From: Microbacterium aurantiacum
GTDB taxonomy: Bacteria; Actinomycetota; Actinomycetes; Actinomycetales; Microbacteriaceae
Direction: 5' to 3'
DNA: 64,000 nucleotides
NCBI RefSeq assembly: GCF_021654035.1
Contig: NZ_JAJPDW010000006.1
Span: 62,001 to 126,000, forward strand
The notes under the pieces were generated by a model. That model did not search any database, had not been told where the DNA came from, and saw nothing but the letters and a program-made list of their open reading frames with translations. A program made the position numbers and the translations under genes. Positions 34,179 through 44,193 of this stretch are shown in pieces; position 1 is the first letter of the stretch, and each line of letters begins with the position of its first letter.

Positions 34179-34676
34179 TCACGGCTCCGTCGTCCGGGTC
34201 ACCGTGCGCGAGAGACCCGCTTCGGTGATCGACCGCACCATCTGCCCCATCCAGTCGGTCCGGGTCGTCTGCACCTCGTCGCTGACGGCCGCGGGCTCCT
34301 GCGGCACATCCTGCGGCGGAAGATCGTTGTCGATGAGGTAGACCACCTCGCCCGGCGCCACGAAGTACAGTCGTTCCCGCGCCTGGGTGGTGATGTAGGC
34401 CGGGTCGGTCCAGCGCTCCCGCTGCGCCTCGAGGTCGGCGACGCGCTCCTCGCCCACCTCGACCGCCTCCTCCAACGCCGCCACGCGCTGACGCTGGTCG
34501 AGGTAGGTCCCGATGGTCGGCACCAGCACGAAGGCTGCGAGCACGACGAGTCCGAGCATGATGGCGGCGAAACCGGACGACCGGATGCCGGTGAGCCACG
34601 CCCGCACGTCCGGCGCCGATCGTCCCTCTCGTCGCGGACGTCGGGGGGGACGGGAAGGGGGAGCCGTCGTGTCCAC
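34179..34676 (-). CDS. FtsB/DivIC-like septum formation initiator
   Basis: A 165-residue bitopic protein: a basic cytoplasmic tail, one membrane helix (SSGFAAIMLGLVVLAAFVLVP), then a coiled coil (LDQRQRVAALEEAVEVGEERVADLEAQ) and the DivIC/FtsB hallmark DPAYITTQARERLYFVAPGE. It likely bridges divisome proteins at the septum. The GTG at 34676, or the adjacent GTG at 34679, follows a GGAG-rich stretch. It follows enolase, as in many actinobacteria. Confidence 0.9.
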   Translation of the reverse strand: MDTTAPPSRPPRRPRREGRSAPDVRAWLTGIRSSGFAAIMLGLVVLAAFVLVPTIGTYLDQRQRVAALEEAVEVGEERVADLEAQRERWTDPAYITTQARERLYFVAPGEVVYLIDNDLPPQDVPQEPAAVSDEVQTTRTDWMGQMVRSITEAGLSRTVTRTTEP

Positions 34677-34711
34677 CACGGCTCCCCCTCTCCTACGCTG
34701 TCCGGCGCGTA

Positions 34712-36070
<1,359 letters not shown>

Positions 36071-36101
36071 CTAGAGGCGCGGGGCCGTCGCCGCAGGAGG
36101 G

Positions 36102-36773
36102 TCACACCACCACGGCGACGGCGAAGCCGTCGTAGCCCTTCGCGTCGAGCGTCTGGAGGGCGGTGGCCTCGAAGCGCGGATCGCGGGCGAGGACTTCCAG
36201 ACCCTGCCGCGTCCCCACCACATCGGGTCGGGAGTTCGTCGGATCGGCGACCGCGCCGCCGCGGCCGATGTTGTCGACGATCACCACGGTGCCCGGGCGG
36301 CCCAGTCGCGCGGCCCAGTCCAGGTAGGCGGCGTTGGACTCCTTGTCGGCGTCGATGAAGACGAGGTCGAACGGAGCCTCACCGGACAGGGTGGGGAGGA
36401 CGTCGAGCGCGCGCCCCTCGCGGATCTGCACGCGCCCACCGAGGCCGGCACGATCGAGATTCGCCCGGGCGAGTCGTGCGTTCGCGGGCTCGGCCTCGAT
36501 CGAGATCACGAGACCGTCGTCGGGGAGCGCGCGGGCGAGCCAGATCGCCGAGTACCCCCCGAGCGTGCCGATCTCGAGGATCCGCCGGGCTCCGGAGATC
36601 CGCGCGATCAGATGCAGGAACTTCCCGTTGACCGGCGCGACCTCGATCGCCGGCAGGCCCGCCGCCCGCTGCGCCGCGACGGCGGCGTCGAGAGCCGGGT
36701 CCTCCCCCACGAGCAGCGCCGACAGATAGGCGTCGACGCGACGCCAGGTCGCGGAGTCGATATCGGATGCCAT
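36102..36773 (-). CDS. O-methyltransferase (catechol-OMT-like)
   Basis: A 223-residue SAM-dependent O-methyltransferase. It has the SAM motif ILEIGTLGGYSAIWLARAL, the acidic VISIEAEPANARLARANL, and FDLVFIDADKESNAAYLDWA with the metal Asp, followed by VVIVDNIGRGG. The acceptor is unknown. The ATG at 36773 lies 4 bp after the SGNH hydrolase stop, which suggests coupling and excludes the 12 upstream codons. Confidence 0.9.
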   Translation of the reverse strand: MASDIDSATWRRVDAYLSALLVGEDPALDAAVAAQRAAGLPAIEVAPVNGKFLHLIARISGARRILEIGTLGGYSAIWLARALPDDGLVISIEAEPANARLARANLDRAGLGGRVQIREGRALDVLPTLSGEAPFDLVFIDADKESNAAYLDWAARLGRPGTVVIVDNIGRGGAVADPTNSRPDVVGTRQGLEVLARDPRFEATALQTLDAKGYDGFAVAVVV

Positions 36774-36777
36774 CGCC

Positions 36778-37605
36778 TCAGCCAACCGGCCCCGGACGGT
36801 CCCCGTCAACCCGCACGGCGTGGAGGGCTTGGATGATCGCCGGGATGAACGCCTCCGCCGTGCGCCGGTACCCCGCAGCCGAGGGGTGAAAGCGGTCCAT
36901 CGCGAACATCTCCTCCGGGCGGGAGAGGAAGACGGGCCCGACGGTCGCGCGCAGGGACACCACCACGCCCCCGGCGCGCGCCGCCTCCCGCGCTTGGGCG
37001 AAGGCGAGGCGACGCGACAACCGGCCCGCGAGCGTGCGGAGCGGCTGCGGGACCGGCCGCAGCGCCACGAGGTCAGGACACGTGCCCACGATCACCGGGA
37101 TGCCGCGCTCCCGCAGCGCCCGCACCGCCTCGGCGAGATGCGCGGCGGAGCGCATGACCGGCCGTCGATGGGTGACGTCGTTGCCGCCGACGACGATCAC
37201 CGCGGCATCCGGTCGGAGCCCGCGCGGCAGCCGAGCGACCTGACCGGCGAGCGCGGAGGACTCCGACCCGACCTGCGCAAGGGTGTGCAGGTGAACCGGC
37301 CGATCCAGCGCGCGGGAGATGCCCTTCGCCAGACGTCCGCCGAGAGTCTCCTTGGGGCGGGAGGCGCCCAGTCCCGCCGCGATCGAGTCTCCGAGCAGCA
37401 CCAGATGCAGCGGCGCGCCGCGGCGCCGTGCACCCCAGACCCGGTCCGCGTCGAGCGCGTCCTCCCCGAGAGGCTTCCCGATGCGTCGGCGCGCGACGGC
37501 CGCCTGGCGGGCGAGCGTCGTGCGCGCGAGGAGGGTGAGGATCACCGCTCCCCCGGACACCCGGATGAGTGTGCGGGTGCCCTGCATCCCCGAAGTGGAC
37601 CCCAT
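36778..37605 (-). CDS. SGNH/GDSL hydrolase family protein
   Basis: A 275-residue esterase-type protein. An N-terminal hydrophobic stretch (GGAVILTLLARTTLARQ) may anchor or export it. The SGNH blocks are LVLLGDSIAAGLG (catalytic Ser), the Gly in block II near VGSESSALAGQ, VIVVGGNDVTHR (Asn) and MFAMDRFHPSAAGYR (Asp and His). Substrate unknown. ATG codons at 37605 and 37587 are both possible; 37605 is taken. Confidence 0.85.
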   Translation of the reverse strand: MGSTSGMQGTRTLIRVSGGAVILTLLARTTLARQAAVARRRIGKPLGEDALDADRVWGARRRGAPLHLVLLGDSIAAGLGASRPKETLGGRLAKGISRALDRPVHLHTLAQVGSESSALAGQVARLPRGLRPDAAVIVVGGNDVTHRRPVMRSAAHLAEAVRALRERGIPVIVGTCPDLVALRPVPQPLRTLAGRLSRRLAFAQAREAARAGGVVVSLRATVGPVFLSRPEEMFAMDRFHPSAAGYRRTAEAFIPAIIQALHAVRVDGDRPGPVG

Positions 37606-37659
37606 GCAGACGTCGCGCGGGTGAACGGAAGGCGACCACACGTGCGCGCCCGCCGGGGC

Positions 37660-38943
37660 TCAGCTCAGAGGCCGCTGCTCCAGTGCGTCGACATCTTGGT
37701 CCGCCGAGAGGGTGACGAACGACCGGTAGCCGTCGGCGGCAGCGCGCTCCAGGAGTGCCTTGAGGTTCTTCGGGCGCTGCTCCACTCGCACGCGGGCCCC
37801 GCCGTCGAGCAGTCGTGTCTTCGCCGCCAGCAGCTGCGCCAGCGGCACGTCGCGGTCGTGGATGAGCACGACGGCCGGCGCGCGGCTCTCGCCGTGTTCT
37901 TCGAGCAGGTCCACGATGCGCTCGAATCCGATCGAGAAGCCCACGGCCGGGACGTCCTGACCGAGGAACCTCCCGATCATGCCGTCGTATCGGCCGCCGC
38001 CGCCCAGCGAGTACGTGACGGCGGGATGGGCGAGCTCGAAGATCGTTCCGGTGTAGTAGCCCATTCCCCGCACGAGGAAGGGGTCGAAGACGACGGGCGC
38101 TGTCCCGGTCCCGCGCGCGGCGGCGACGGCCGCGCCGATCCCGGCCACGTGCCGGATGATCTCTTCGTCGATTCCCTCGGGGAGCGCCGCCCGGATGCGT
38201 TCCTCGCCGAACGGGAGCTCTGCGGCGGACGCCGGGCGGGCGAGGAACGCGGCGAAGGCGGCCACCGCATCCGCTCCCGCACCGCGCTCGAGAAGCTCGC
38301 GCTCGACGCCGTCGGGTCCGATCTTGTCGAGCTTGTCGATCGTGATCAGGACGCCGGGACGCTCGGCCTCGGCGAATCCGAACTGCGCGAGCATGGCGTC
38401 CAGGATGCGTCGATCGTTGACCCGGATCTCCGCCCCCGCGAGCCCCAGCGCATCGAGGGTGTCCAGGGTCGCGACCGCGAGCTCCGCCTCGGCGCGCGCG
38501 GAGGGATCGCCGATGATGTCGATGTCGCACTGCACGAACTGGCGGTACCGACCCTTCTGCGGACGTTCGGCTCGCCAGACGGGCGCGATCTGCACGGCCC
38601 GGAACACCGCGGGGAGCACGCCGCGGTGGGTGGCGTAGAACCGGGCCAACGGGACGGTCAGGTCGTAGCGCAGCCCGAGATCGGTCAGCGACGCGGGATC
38701 CTCGGCCGCGGCACGCACCGCGTCGGCGTCGAGTCCGCGGCGGAGGACGTTGTACGCGAGCTTCTCATTGTCGCCGCCGATTCCCGCGTGGAGGCGGCTG
38801 TACTCCTCCATCACCGGCGTCTCGATCTCGTCGAAACCGTGCGCGCGATAGCGGTCGCGGATCGTGGCGAGCACGCGCTCGCGGCGGGCCTTGTCGGCGG
38901 GGAGGAAGTCGCGCATGCCGCGCGGGGCGTTCACGGAGGGCAC
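37660..38943 (-). CDS. hisS: Histidine--tRNA ligase
   Basis: Class II aminoacyl-tRNA synthetase for histidine. The 427-residue protein has APRGMRDFLPADKARRE, motif 1 region GFDEIETPVMEE, motif 2 VFRAVQIAPVWRAERPQKGRYRQFVQCD, and the histidine-specific GMGYYTGTIFELAHP, then VGFSIGFERI as motif 3. The C-terminal anticodon domain ends around VTLSADQDVDALEQRPLS. The start is GTG at 38943. Confidence 0.96.
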   Translation of the reverse strand: MPSVNAPRGMRDFLPADKARRERVLATIRDRYRAHGFDEIETPVMEEYSRLHAGIGGDNEKLAYNVLRRGLDADAVRAAAEDPASLTDLGLRYDLTVPLARFYATHRGVLPAVFRAVQIAPVWRAERPQKGRYRQFVQCDIDIIGDPSARAEAELAVATLDTLDALGLAGAEIRVNDRRILDAMLAQFGFAEAERPGVLITIDKLDKIGPDGVERELLERGAGADAVAAFAAFLARPASAAELPFGEERIRAALPEGIDEEIIRHVAGIGAAVAAARGTGTAPVVFDPFLVRGMGYYTGTIFELAHPAVTYSLGGGGRYDGMIGRFLGQDVPAVGFSIGFERIVDLLEEHGESRAPAVVLIHDRDVPLAQLLAAKTRLLDGGARVRVEQRPKNLKALLERAAADGYRSFVTLSADQDVDALEQRPLS

Positions 38944-38979
38944 CGGACCATCTTCCCAGGTAGTGGCGCGCGACGCGCG

Positions 38980-39636
38980 TCAGACCGTGCCGGCGCGGCC
39001 TTCCTGGGCACGGATGTCGTCCGTGAGGGACCGCAGACGGCTGCGAAGGGCGCGCTCGGCGTCCCAGCCCTCCGCGCGTGCGACGGCGACCAGGGCGAGG
39101 AGCGCCTCACCCAGCTGGTCCTCGCTCGCCGGAGCGCCGGGAGCGGTTGCGGGCGCCGCCGTCCCGGGCACCGAGGCCGCCTTGCCGAGCAGCTTCTGAG
39201 CCAGGGCGAGCGACGGCATCCGCGCGCTGACGCCGTCCAGGACGCTCGTGCGCGCACTCTTCTCCGCGGCCTTCGCGGCGTTCCAGTGGACGAGCACCTC
39301 TTCGGGCGTCGTCGCGACCGCGTCGCCGAACACGTGCGGGTGGCGGCGGATCATCTTCTCCGACAGCCCCCGCGCGACGTCGTCGATGTCGAACGCCTCG
39401 CCCCGCTCTCCCGCGGCGATCTCGGCATGGAAGAGCACCTGCCACAGCAGGTCGCCGAGCTCTTCGCGCATCTCGGCGGCATCCCCCGTCTCGATCGCCT
39501 CGATGAGCTCCGCGCTCTCCTCGATCAGGTACGGCACGAGGTCGCGATGGGTGATGCGCCGGCTCCATGCGCACCGCTCACGTACCAGGTGCATCGTCTC
39601 CACCGCCGCGCGCACGGCATCCGTCGGCTCGATCAC
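38980..39636 (-). CDS. mazG: MazG family nucleotide pyrophosphohydrolase
   Basis: House-cleaning NTP pyrophosphatase. The 218-residue protein has the MazG fold with YLIEESAELIEAIE (EExxE metal site), EELGDLLWQVLFHAEIA (ExxD) and the second-half RRHPHVFGDA plus WNAAKAAEK. Only one full MazG domain is present, as in other actinobacterial short forms. The ATG at 39636 overlaps the nhaA stop by 4 bp. Confidence 0.92.
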   Translation of the reverse strand: MIEPTDAVRAAVETMHLVRERCAWSRRITHRDLVPYLIEESAELIEAIETGDAAEMREELGDLLWQVLFHAEIAAGERGEAFDIDDVARGLSEKMIRRHPHVFGDAVATTPEEVLVHWNAAKAAEKSARTSVLDGVSARMPSLALAQKLLGKAASVPGTAAPATAPGAPASEDQLGEALLALVAVARAEGWDAERALRSRLRSLTDDIRAQEGRAGTV

Positions 39637-40787
39637 CGGGGCACCTCGATCGCCTGATGACGGTGGTGCCGCGCGCGGAGGGAGACGAGCACTCCGGCCA
39701 GCACGAGGGAGATCATCGACCCGCCGAGAACGCCGAGCGTCGCCTCGTCGCGCAGGAGCGGCTCATCCGCGAACGCCAACTCCGACAGCAGCAGCGAGAC
39801 GGTGAAGCCGATCCCGCCGAGCGCTCCCGCCGCGAGGAGGTCGGCGAAGGACAGGTGCGGCGCGACGCCGCGGTTGCCGATCCGCAGAGAAAGCCACCCG
39901 GCGACGCTGATTCCGATCATCTTGCCCACGGGAAGCGCCAGGAGGATGCCCCAGAACGCCGGCGAGAGCTGCGTCGGCGTCACCTGCGGGATGACCACGA
40001 GCGCGGCCGAGAAGGCGAACAGCGGCAGGATGAGGCCGTTGACCCACGGCTCGAGCGAATGCCGGGCCCGAAGCGCCGGCTGCTGGGCCATCGCGAGGCC
40101 CAGAGCGACGCCGGCGAGGGTCGCGTGCACACCGGAGAGATACGTCAGGACCCAGGCCAGGATGCCGAGGGCGACCAGGACGCCGATGAGCAGCGGGCGC
40201 GCCGGGGTGTCCATCCGCCTGCTGAGCACACCGAAGATCACCACGGTCAGCGCTGCGAGGGCCAGCAGCCCCAGGTTCAGGTCGCTGGTGAAGAGCACGG
40301 CGATGAACACGATGCCCACGATGTCGTCGAGGATCGCCAGGGCGAGGAGGAAGATCCGGATGCCGGAGGGAAGCCCTCGACCGAACACGGCCAGCACCCC
40401 GAGGGCGAAGGCGATGTCGGTCGCGGTCGGGATCGGCCAGCCCCGGGACGCGTCCGAGGATCCGGCCACGAGCAGGAACACCGCGATCGGCGTCACCACC
40501 CCGCCCGCCGCGGCGATCGCCGGCTGCAGCGCCTTGCGCGCGGAGTTCAGCTCCCCTGCGGTGAGCTCGAACTGCAGTTCGACGGCGACGATGAAGAAGA
40601 ACACGGCCAGGAGCCCGTCCTGGACCCAGTGGCCGAGCGACATCTCGAAGACCCCGGGGATGCCGAGGTAGGTGTGTTTAGCGGCGTCGACCGCGGGCCC
40701 GATCGGCGAATTGGCAACGATCAGACCCAGAACGGCTGCGGAGAGCAACATGACGGCGGGAAAACGCGCCGAGCGCAGGAGCGACAT
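39633..40787 (-). CDS. nhaA: Na+/H+ antiporter NhaA
   Basis: A 384-residue inner-membrane sodium/proton antiporter. It shows VNDGLLAVFFF-type sequence (VQDGLLAVFFFIVAVELQFE), the hallmark TATDIAFALGVLAVFGRG, and LLALAILDDIVGIVFIA with the two ion-binding Asp. LPLFAFSAALV and GIGFTVSLLLSELAF follow. The ATG at 40787 gives the normal N-terminus; the very long upstream open frame is antisense to ppc. TACACT lies 8 nt before the start. Confidence 0.94.
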   Translation of the reverse strand: MSLLRSARFPAVMLLSAAVLGLIVANSPIGPAVDAAKHTYLGIPGVFEMSLGHWVQDGLLAVFFFIVAVELQFELTAGELNSARKALQPAIAAAGGVVTPIAVFLLVAGSSDASRGWPIPTATDIAFALGVLAVFGRGLPSGIRIFLLALAILDDIVGIVFIAVLFTSDLNLGLLALAALTVVIFGVLSRRMDTPARPLLIGVLVALGILAWVLTYLSGVHATLAGVALGLAMAQQPALRARHSLEPWVNGLILPLFAFSAALVVIPQVTPTQLSPAFWGILLALPVGKMIGISVAGWLSLRIGNRGVAPHLSFADLLAAGALGGIGFTVSLLLSELAFADEPLLRDEATLGVLGGSMISLVLAGVLVSLRARHHRHQAIEVPR

Positions 40788-40852
40788 CGAGTGCGAGTGT
40801 AGCCCCGTCGTCACACAGCGCCCGCCGTGACGAACGCGTCTCGCCGCGGCGC

Positions 40853-40858
40853 TAGCGT
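40853..40858 (+). promoter_or_regulatory. Leaderless -10 box (TAGCGT) of ppc
   Basis: TAGCGT, 7 nt, then the ATG at 40866; no Shine-Dalgarno sequence. Confidence 0.45.
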
Positions 40859-40865
40859 GGAACCC

Positions 40866-43538
40866 ATGCGTGAACTGACCAACACCGAGGCGATCGATCT
40901 CGTGGGGCGCTTCGAAGCCGGTCAGGAGACACCCGAACGTATGCGCGCCGATGTGCGGATGCTGGGATCGCTCCTGGGCAAGGTGCTTCGCGAGAGCGGC
41001 TCCCCCGGCCTGTTCGAGGACGTGGAGCGCCTTCGCGCCGCGACGATCCAGGCGTACACCGACGAGACGCCGGAGGCCTTCGCGCGCGCCGCCGCGATCG
41101 CGGACTCGTTCAGCGTCGCGCGTGCCGACGAGGTCGCCCGCGCCTTCACCTGCTATTTCCACCTCGTCAACCTCGCTGAGGAGCACCAGCGCGTGCGCGT
41201 CCTGCGGGAGCGTGACGGCCGCCCCGAGCGCGAGAGCGCGTCCGACTCCGTCGCGGCGGCGTTCGTCCGCCTGTCCGCGGAGGTCGGCGATGAGACGGCG
41301 CTCGAGCGGCTGCAGGCTCTGCGCTTCCATCCCGTCTTCACCGCGCACCCCACCGAGGCCCGTCGCCGGGCGGTGTCCTCCAGCATCCGGCGTCTGGCGA
41401 GCCTGCTCGACGAGCACGAGACCTCGCGGCGCAACGGCGCCGATGAGCGTCGCGCCGAGCGGCGGATGCTGGAAGAGGTGGACACGCTGTGGCGTACGGC
41501 CCCGCTCCGTCCGGAGAAGCCGTCCCCGACCGACGAGGTGCGCGCGGTGATGGCGGTCTTCGACGAGACCCTGTACACGGCGATCCCGCACGTCTACCGA
41601 CGCGTCGACGACGCACTGCAGGGTCCCGGTGCGGGCAACCGCGCGCCGGTCGTGAAGCCGTTCGTCCGCATCGGCTCGTGGGTCGGCGGCGATCGCGACG
41701 GGAATCCCTTCGTCACGGCGTCGGTGACCCGCAAGGCCGCGAAGATCGCGAGCGAGCACGTCCTGATCGGTCTCGAGCGGACCGCGGAGCGGATCGGGCG
41801 GGGCCTGACGCTGGATGCCGCCTCCACTCCGCCGAGCGAGGCTCTGCTCGCGCTCGGACGGCGCCTCGCCGCCGCGGACGAGGAAGCCGCCGGCGAGATC
41901 GCCCAGCGCTCGCCCAACGAGCCCTACCGCCGCATCGTCCTCCTCATCGCGAGGAAGCTCGCCGCGACCCGGGCCCGCGATGCGGATCTCGCGTACCGCG
42001 ATCCCGAGCACCTCGTCGCCGATCTCCGGGTCATCCAGGATTCCCTGGTCCAGGCCGGAGCCGCCCGACAGGCCTACGGACACCTGCAGCAGCTGCTGTG
42101 GCAGGTGGAGACCTACGGATTCCACCTCGCCGAGCTGGAGGTCCGCCAGCACTCGGCGGTCCACGCCCGGGTCCTCGCGGAGCTCGAGGCCGGGGGCGAG
42201 CGCAGCGAACTCGCCGATGAGGTCCTCGACGTCTTCCGCTCCGTGGCATTCCTCCAGGAGCGCTACGGACCCCGCGCGGCCGGACGCTACATCGTGTCGT
42301 TCACGCAGTCGGCCGAGGACCTCGCCGCCGTGCACCGCCTCGCGCGTTTCGCCGTCGGCCCCGAGGGGACGCCGCCGGTGCTGGATGTCATCCCCCTGTT
42401 CGAGACGTTCGCCGACCTGCAGGCGGCCCCGGGGATCCTCGCCGAGATCGTCGAGCACCCCGAGTTCGCCTCGCGCCTGGAGGCGACGGGGCGACGACTG
42501 GAAGTCATGCTGGGGTACTCCGACTCGTCGAAGGACGTCGGCCCCGTCGCGGCGAACCTCGCGCTTTATCAGGCGCAGGCGGCGATCTCCGCGTGGGCGC
42601 GGGAGAGCGGCATCGAACTCACCCTCTTCCACGGCCGCGGCGGTGCGCTCGGACGCGGCGGCGGCCCGGCCAACTCCGCGATCCTCGCCCAGCCCCCGCA
42701 TTCCGTGGACGGGCGGTTCAAGCTCACCGAGCAGGGCGAGGTCATCTTCGCCCGGTACGGCGACCCCGCGATCGCGATGCGTCACATCGACCAGGTCGCC
42801 GCGGCGATCCTGACGGCGTCCGCGCCGTCGAACGAGGAACGAAACCGCGCCGCGGCCGACAAGTACGCCGAGGTCGCCGCGACCATGGACGTCGCCTCGC
42901 GCGAGCGCTTCTTCTCGCTCGTCAAGGCCCCGGGCTTCGCCCCGTGGTTCGCGCGCGTCACCCCCATGGAGGAGATCGGCCTGTTGGCCCTCGGCTCGCG
43001 CCCGGCCCGTCGCGGTCTGTCGGTGGAGTCGCTCGCCGATCTGCGCGCCATCCCGTGGGTCTTCGCCTGGACGCAGGCACGCATCAACCTGGCCGGGTGG
43101 TTCGGCCTGGGCTCCGCCCTGGACGCCGTGGGAGACGAGGGTCTTCTGCAGCGCGCCTACGCGGAGTGGCCGCTGTTCCGCACGATGGTCGACAACGTCG
43201 CGATGAGCCTGGCGAAGACGGATGACCGCATCGCCCGGCAGTACCTCGATCTGGGAGACCGCGACGATCTCGCCGAGCTCGTGCGCTCGGAGATGGTGCT
43301 GACGCGCGAATGGGTGATCCGTGTCACCGGCGGGACGGAGCTGCTGGCGGGTAAGCCCGTGCTCCAGCGCGCCGTGAAGATGCGCAGTCCCTACGTCGAC
43401 GCCCTCTCGCTCCTCCAGCTGCGGGCCCTGCGGGCGCTCCGCGCCGCGGACGAGGGAGCCCCGGTGGATCCGGAGCAGCAGCGTCTGCTGCTCCTGTCCG
43501 TCTCGGGGGTCGCGGCGGGTCTGCAGAACACCGGCTGA
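40866..43538 (+). CDS. ppc: Phosphoenolpyruvate carboxylase
   Basis: Anaplerotic enzyme, PEP plus bicarbonate to oxaloacetate. The 890-residue protein has the catalytic His in VFTAHPTEARRRAV (near residue 158), GSWVGGDRDGNPFVTASV, VMLGYSDSSKDVG, the glycine-rich loop FHGRGGALGRGGGPA with the active Arg, and the C-terminal NTG end. The ATG at 40866 matches the leaderless box. Confidence 0.97.
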   Translation: MRELTNTEAIDLVGRFEAGQETPERMRADVRMLGSLLGKVLRESGSPGLFEDVERLRAATIQAYTDETPEAFARAAAIADSFSVARADEVARAFTCYFHLVNLAEEHQRVRVLRERDGRPERESASDSVAAAFVRLSAEVGDETALERLQALRFHPVFTAHPTEARRRAVSSSIRRLASLLDEHETSRRNGADERRAERRMLEEVDTLWRTAPLRPEKPSPTDEVRAVMAVFDETLYTAIPHVYRRVDDALQGPGAGNRAPVVKPFVRIGSWVGGDRDGNPFVTASVTRKAAKIASEHVLIGLERTAERIGRGLTLDAASTPPSEALLALGRRLAAADEEAAGEIAQRSPNEPYRRIVLLIARKLAATRARDADLAYRDPEHLVADLRVIQDSLVQAGAARQAYGHLQQLLWQVETYGFHLAELEVRQHSAVHARVLAELEAGGERSELADEVLDVFRSVAFLQERYGPRAAGRYIVSFTQSAEDLAAVHRLARFAVGPEGTPPVLDVIPLFETFADLQAAPGILAEIVEHPEFASRLEATGRRLEVMLGYSDSSKDVGPVAANLALYQAQAAISAWARESGIELTLFHGRGGALGRGGGPANSAILAQPPHSVDGRFKLTEQGEVIFARYGDPAIAMRHIDQVAAAILTASAPSNEERNRAAADKYAEVAATMDVASRERFFSLVKAPGFAPWFARVTPMEEIGLLALGSRPARRGLSVESLADLRAIPWVFAWTQARINLAGWFGLGSALDAVGDEGLLQRAYAEWPLFRTMVDNVAMSLAKTDDRIARQYLDLGDRDDLAELVRSEMVLTREWVIRVTGGTELLAGKPVLQRAVKMRSPYVDALSLLQLRALRALRAADEGAPVDPEQQRLLLLSVSGVAAGLQNTG

Positions 43539-43569
43539 GCCGGTCGGCCGTTCCGCGCCGGCTCAGCCG
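43532..43569. terminator. Bidirectional terminator between ppc and the hexapeptide protein gene
   Basis: A perfect 12-bp stem, CGGCTGAGCCGG at 43532-43543 with 43558-43569, around a 14-nt loop. Each arm contains the stop codon of the gene on its side, so both transcripts end in the same structure. Confidence 0.75.
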
Positions 43570-44162
43570 AGCGGTCGGTCGTCGGCGTGCCGGGCGAGGC
43601 TCCGTCCGTAACGCTCGGTCAGCTGCACCATCAGATCCGGCGTCTGGCGATCCAGACCGAACACGTAGCCGGGGAAGTCGAGTTCGCGCTGTGCCGCCTC
43701 GATCTCCTCGTGACGCTCGGCGGGGAGGATCCGCATCGGCGCACCGACGGCCACCCAGCCGATCGGCACCACCGTTTCGGGCGGGAGCGTGGTGCGCAGG
43801 TGGACGATCGCTCCGATGCGCACGTCGCTGCGCGCCCCGATGTGCGCACCGTTGAAGACCCGCGTCCCGGTGGCGAGGAACACCTCGTCCTCGATCGTCG
43901 CCCCCGAGACGCTCGCGAGCGGTCCGATCAGCACGTGGTCGCCGATGTGGACCGGGTTGGTCGCCGTGGAGCGGATCAGCGCATTCTCCATCACGATCAC
44001 GTGCGAACCGAGGGTGAGTGCGCCGCCCTCCGCCGTGATGACCGCACCGTGCAGGATCTGACAGTCGGGTCCGATCACGACGTCGCCGCTGATCACCGCG
44101 GACGGCGCCACGACGGCGTCGGGATGGATCCGGGGCTCGGCCCCGAGGTGTGCGAACTGCAT
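43563..44162 (-). CDS. Hexapeptide-repeat protein (gamma-carbonic anhydrase/acyltransferase-like)
   Basis: A 199-residue left-handed beta-helix protein, with repeats such as IHPDAVVAPSAVISGDVVIGPDC, IGDHVLIGPLASVSGA and VFNGAHIGARSDVRIGAIV. A C-terminal helix follows (RHEEIEAAQRELDFPG). It resembles gamma-carbonic anhydrase-like proteins, but metal-binding His residues are few, so catalysis is uncertain. The ATG at 44162 follows GAGGAGGGG. Confidence 0.85.
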   Translation of the reverse strand: MQFAHLGAEPRIHPDAVVAPSAVISGDVVIGPDCQILHGAVITAEGGALTLGSHVIVMENALIRSTATNPVHIGDHVLIGPLASVSGATIEDEVFLATGTRVFNGAHIGARSDVRIGAIVHLRTTLPPETVVPIGWVAVGAPMRILPAERHEEIEAAQRELDFPGYVFGLDRQTPDLMVQLTERYGRSLARHADDRPLG

Positions 44163-44193
44163 CGTCCCCTCCTCGTTCCCCGACAGCGTACGC

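Noticed and set aside
36820-39657. A 945-codon open frame on the + strand
   Set aside because: It lies antisense to an SGNH hydrolase, hisS and mazG, has strongly biased Arg/Gly/Glu composition and no family motifs. It is a GC-skew shadow.
40788-42785. Long - strand extension of nhaA across ppc
   Set aside because: The family N-terminus begins at 40787. The extension is antisense to ppc and has no NhaA-like sequence.
43563-44162. Naming the hexapeptide protein a gamma-carbonic anhydrase
   Set aside because: The three metal-binding His residues of true gamma enzymes could not be placed with confidence, so only the fold is claimed.
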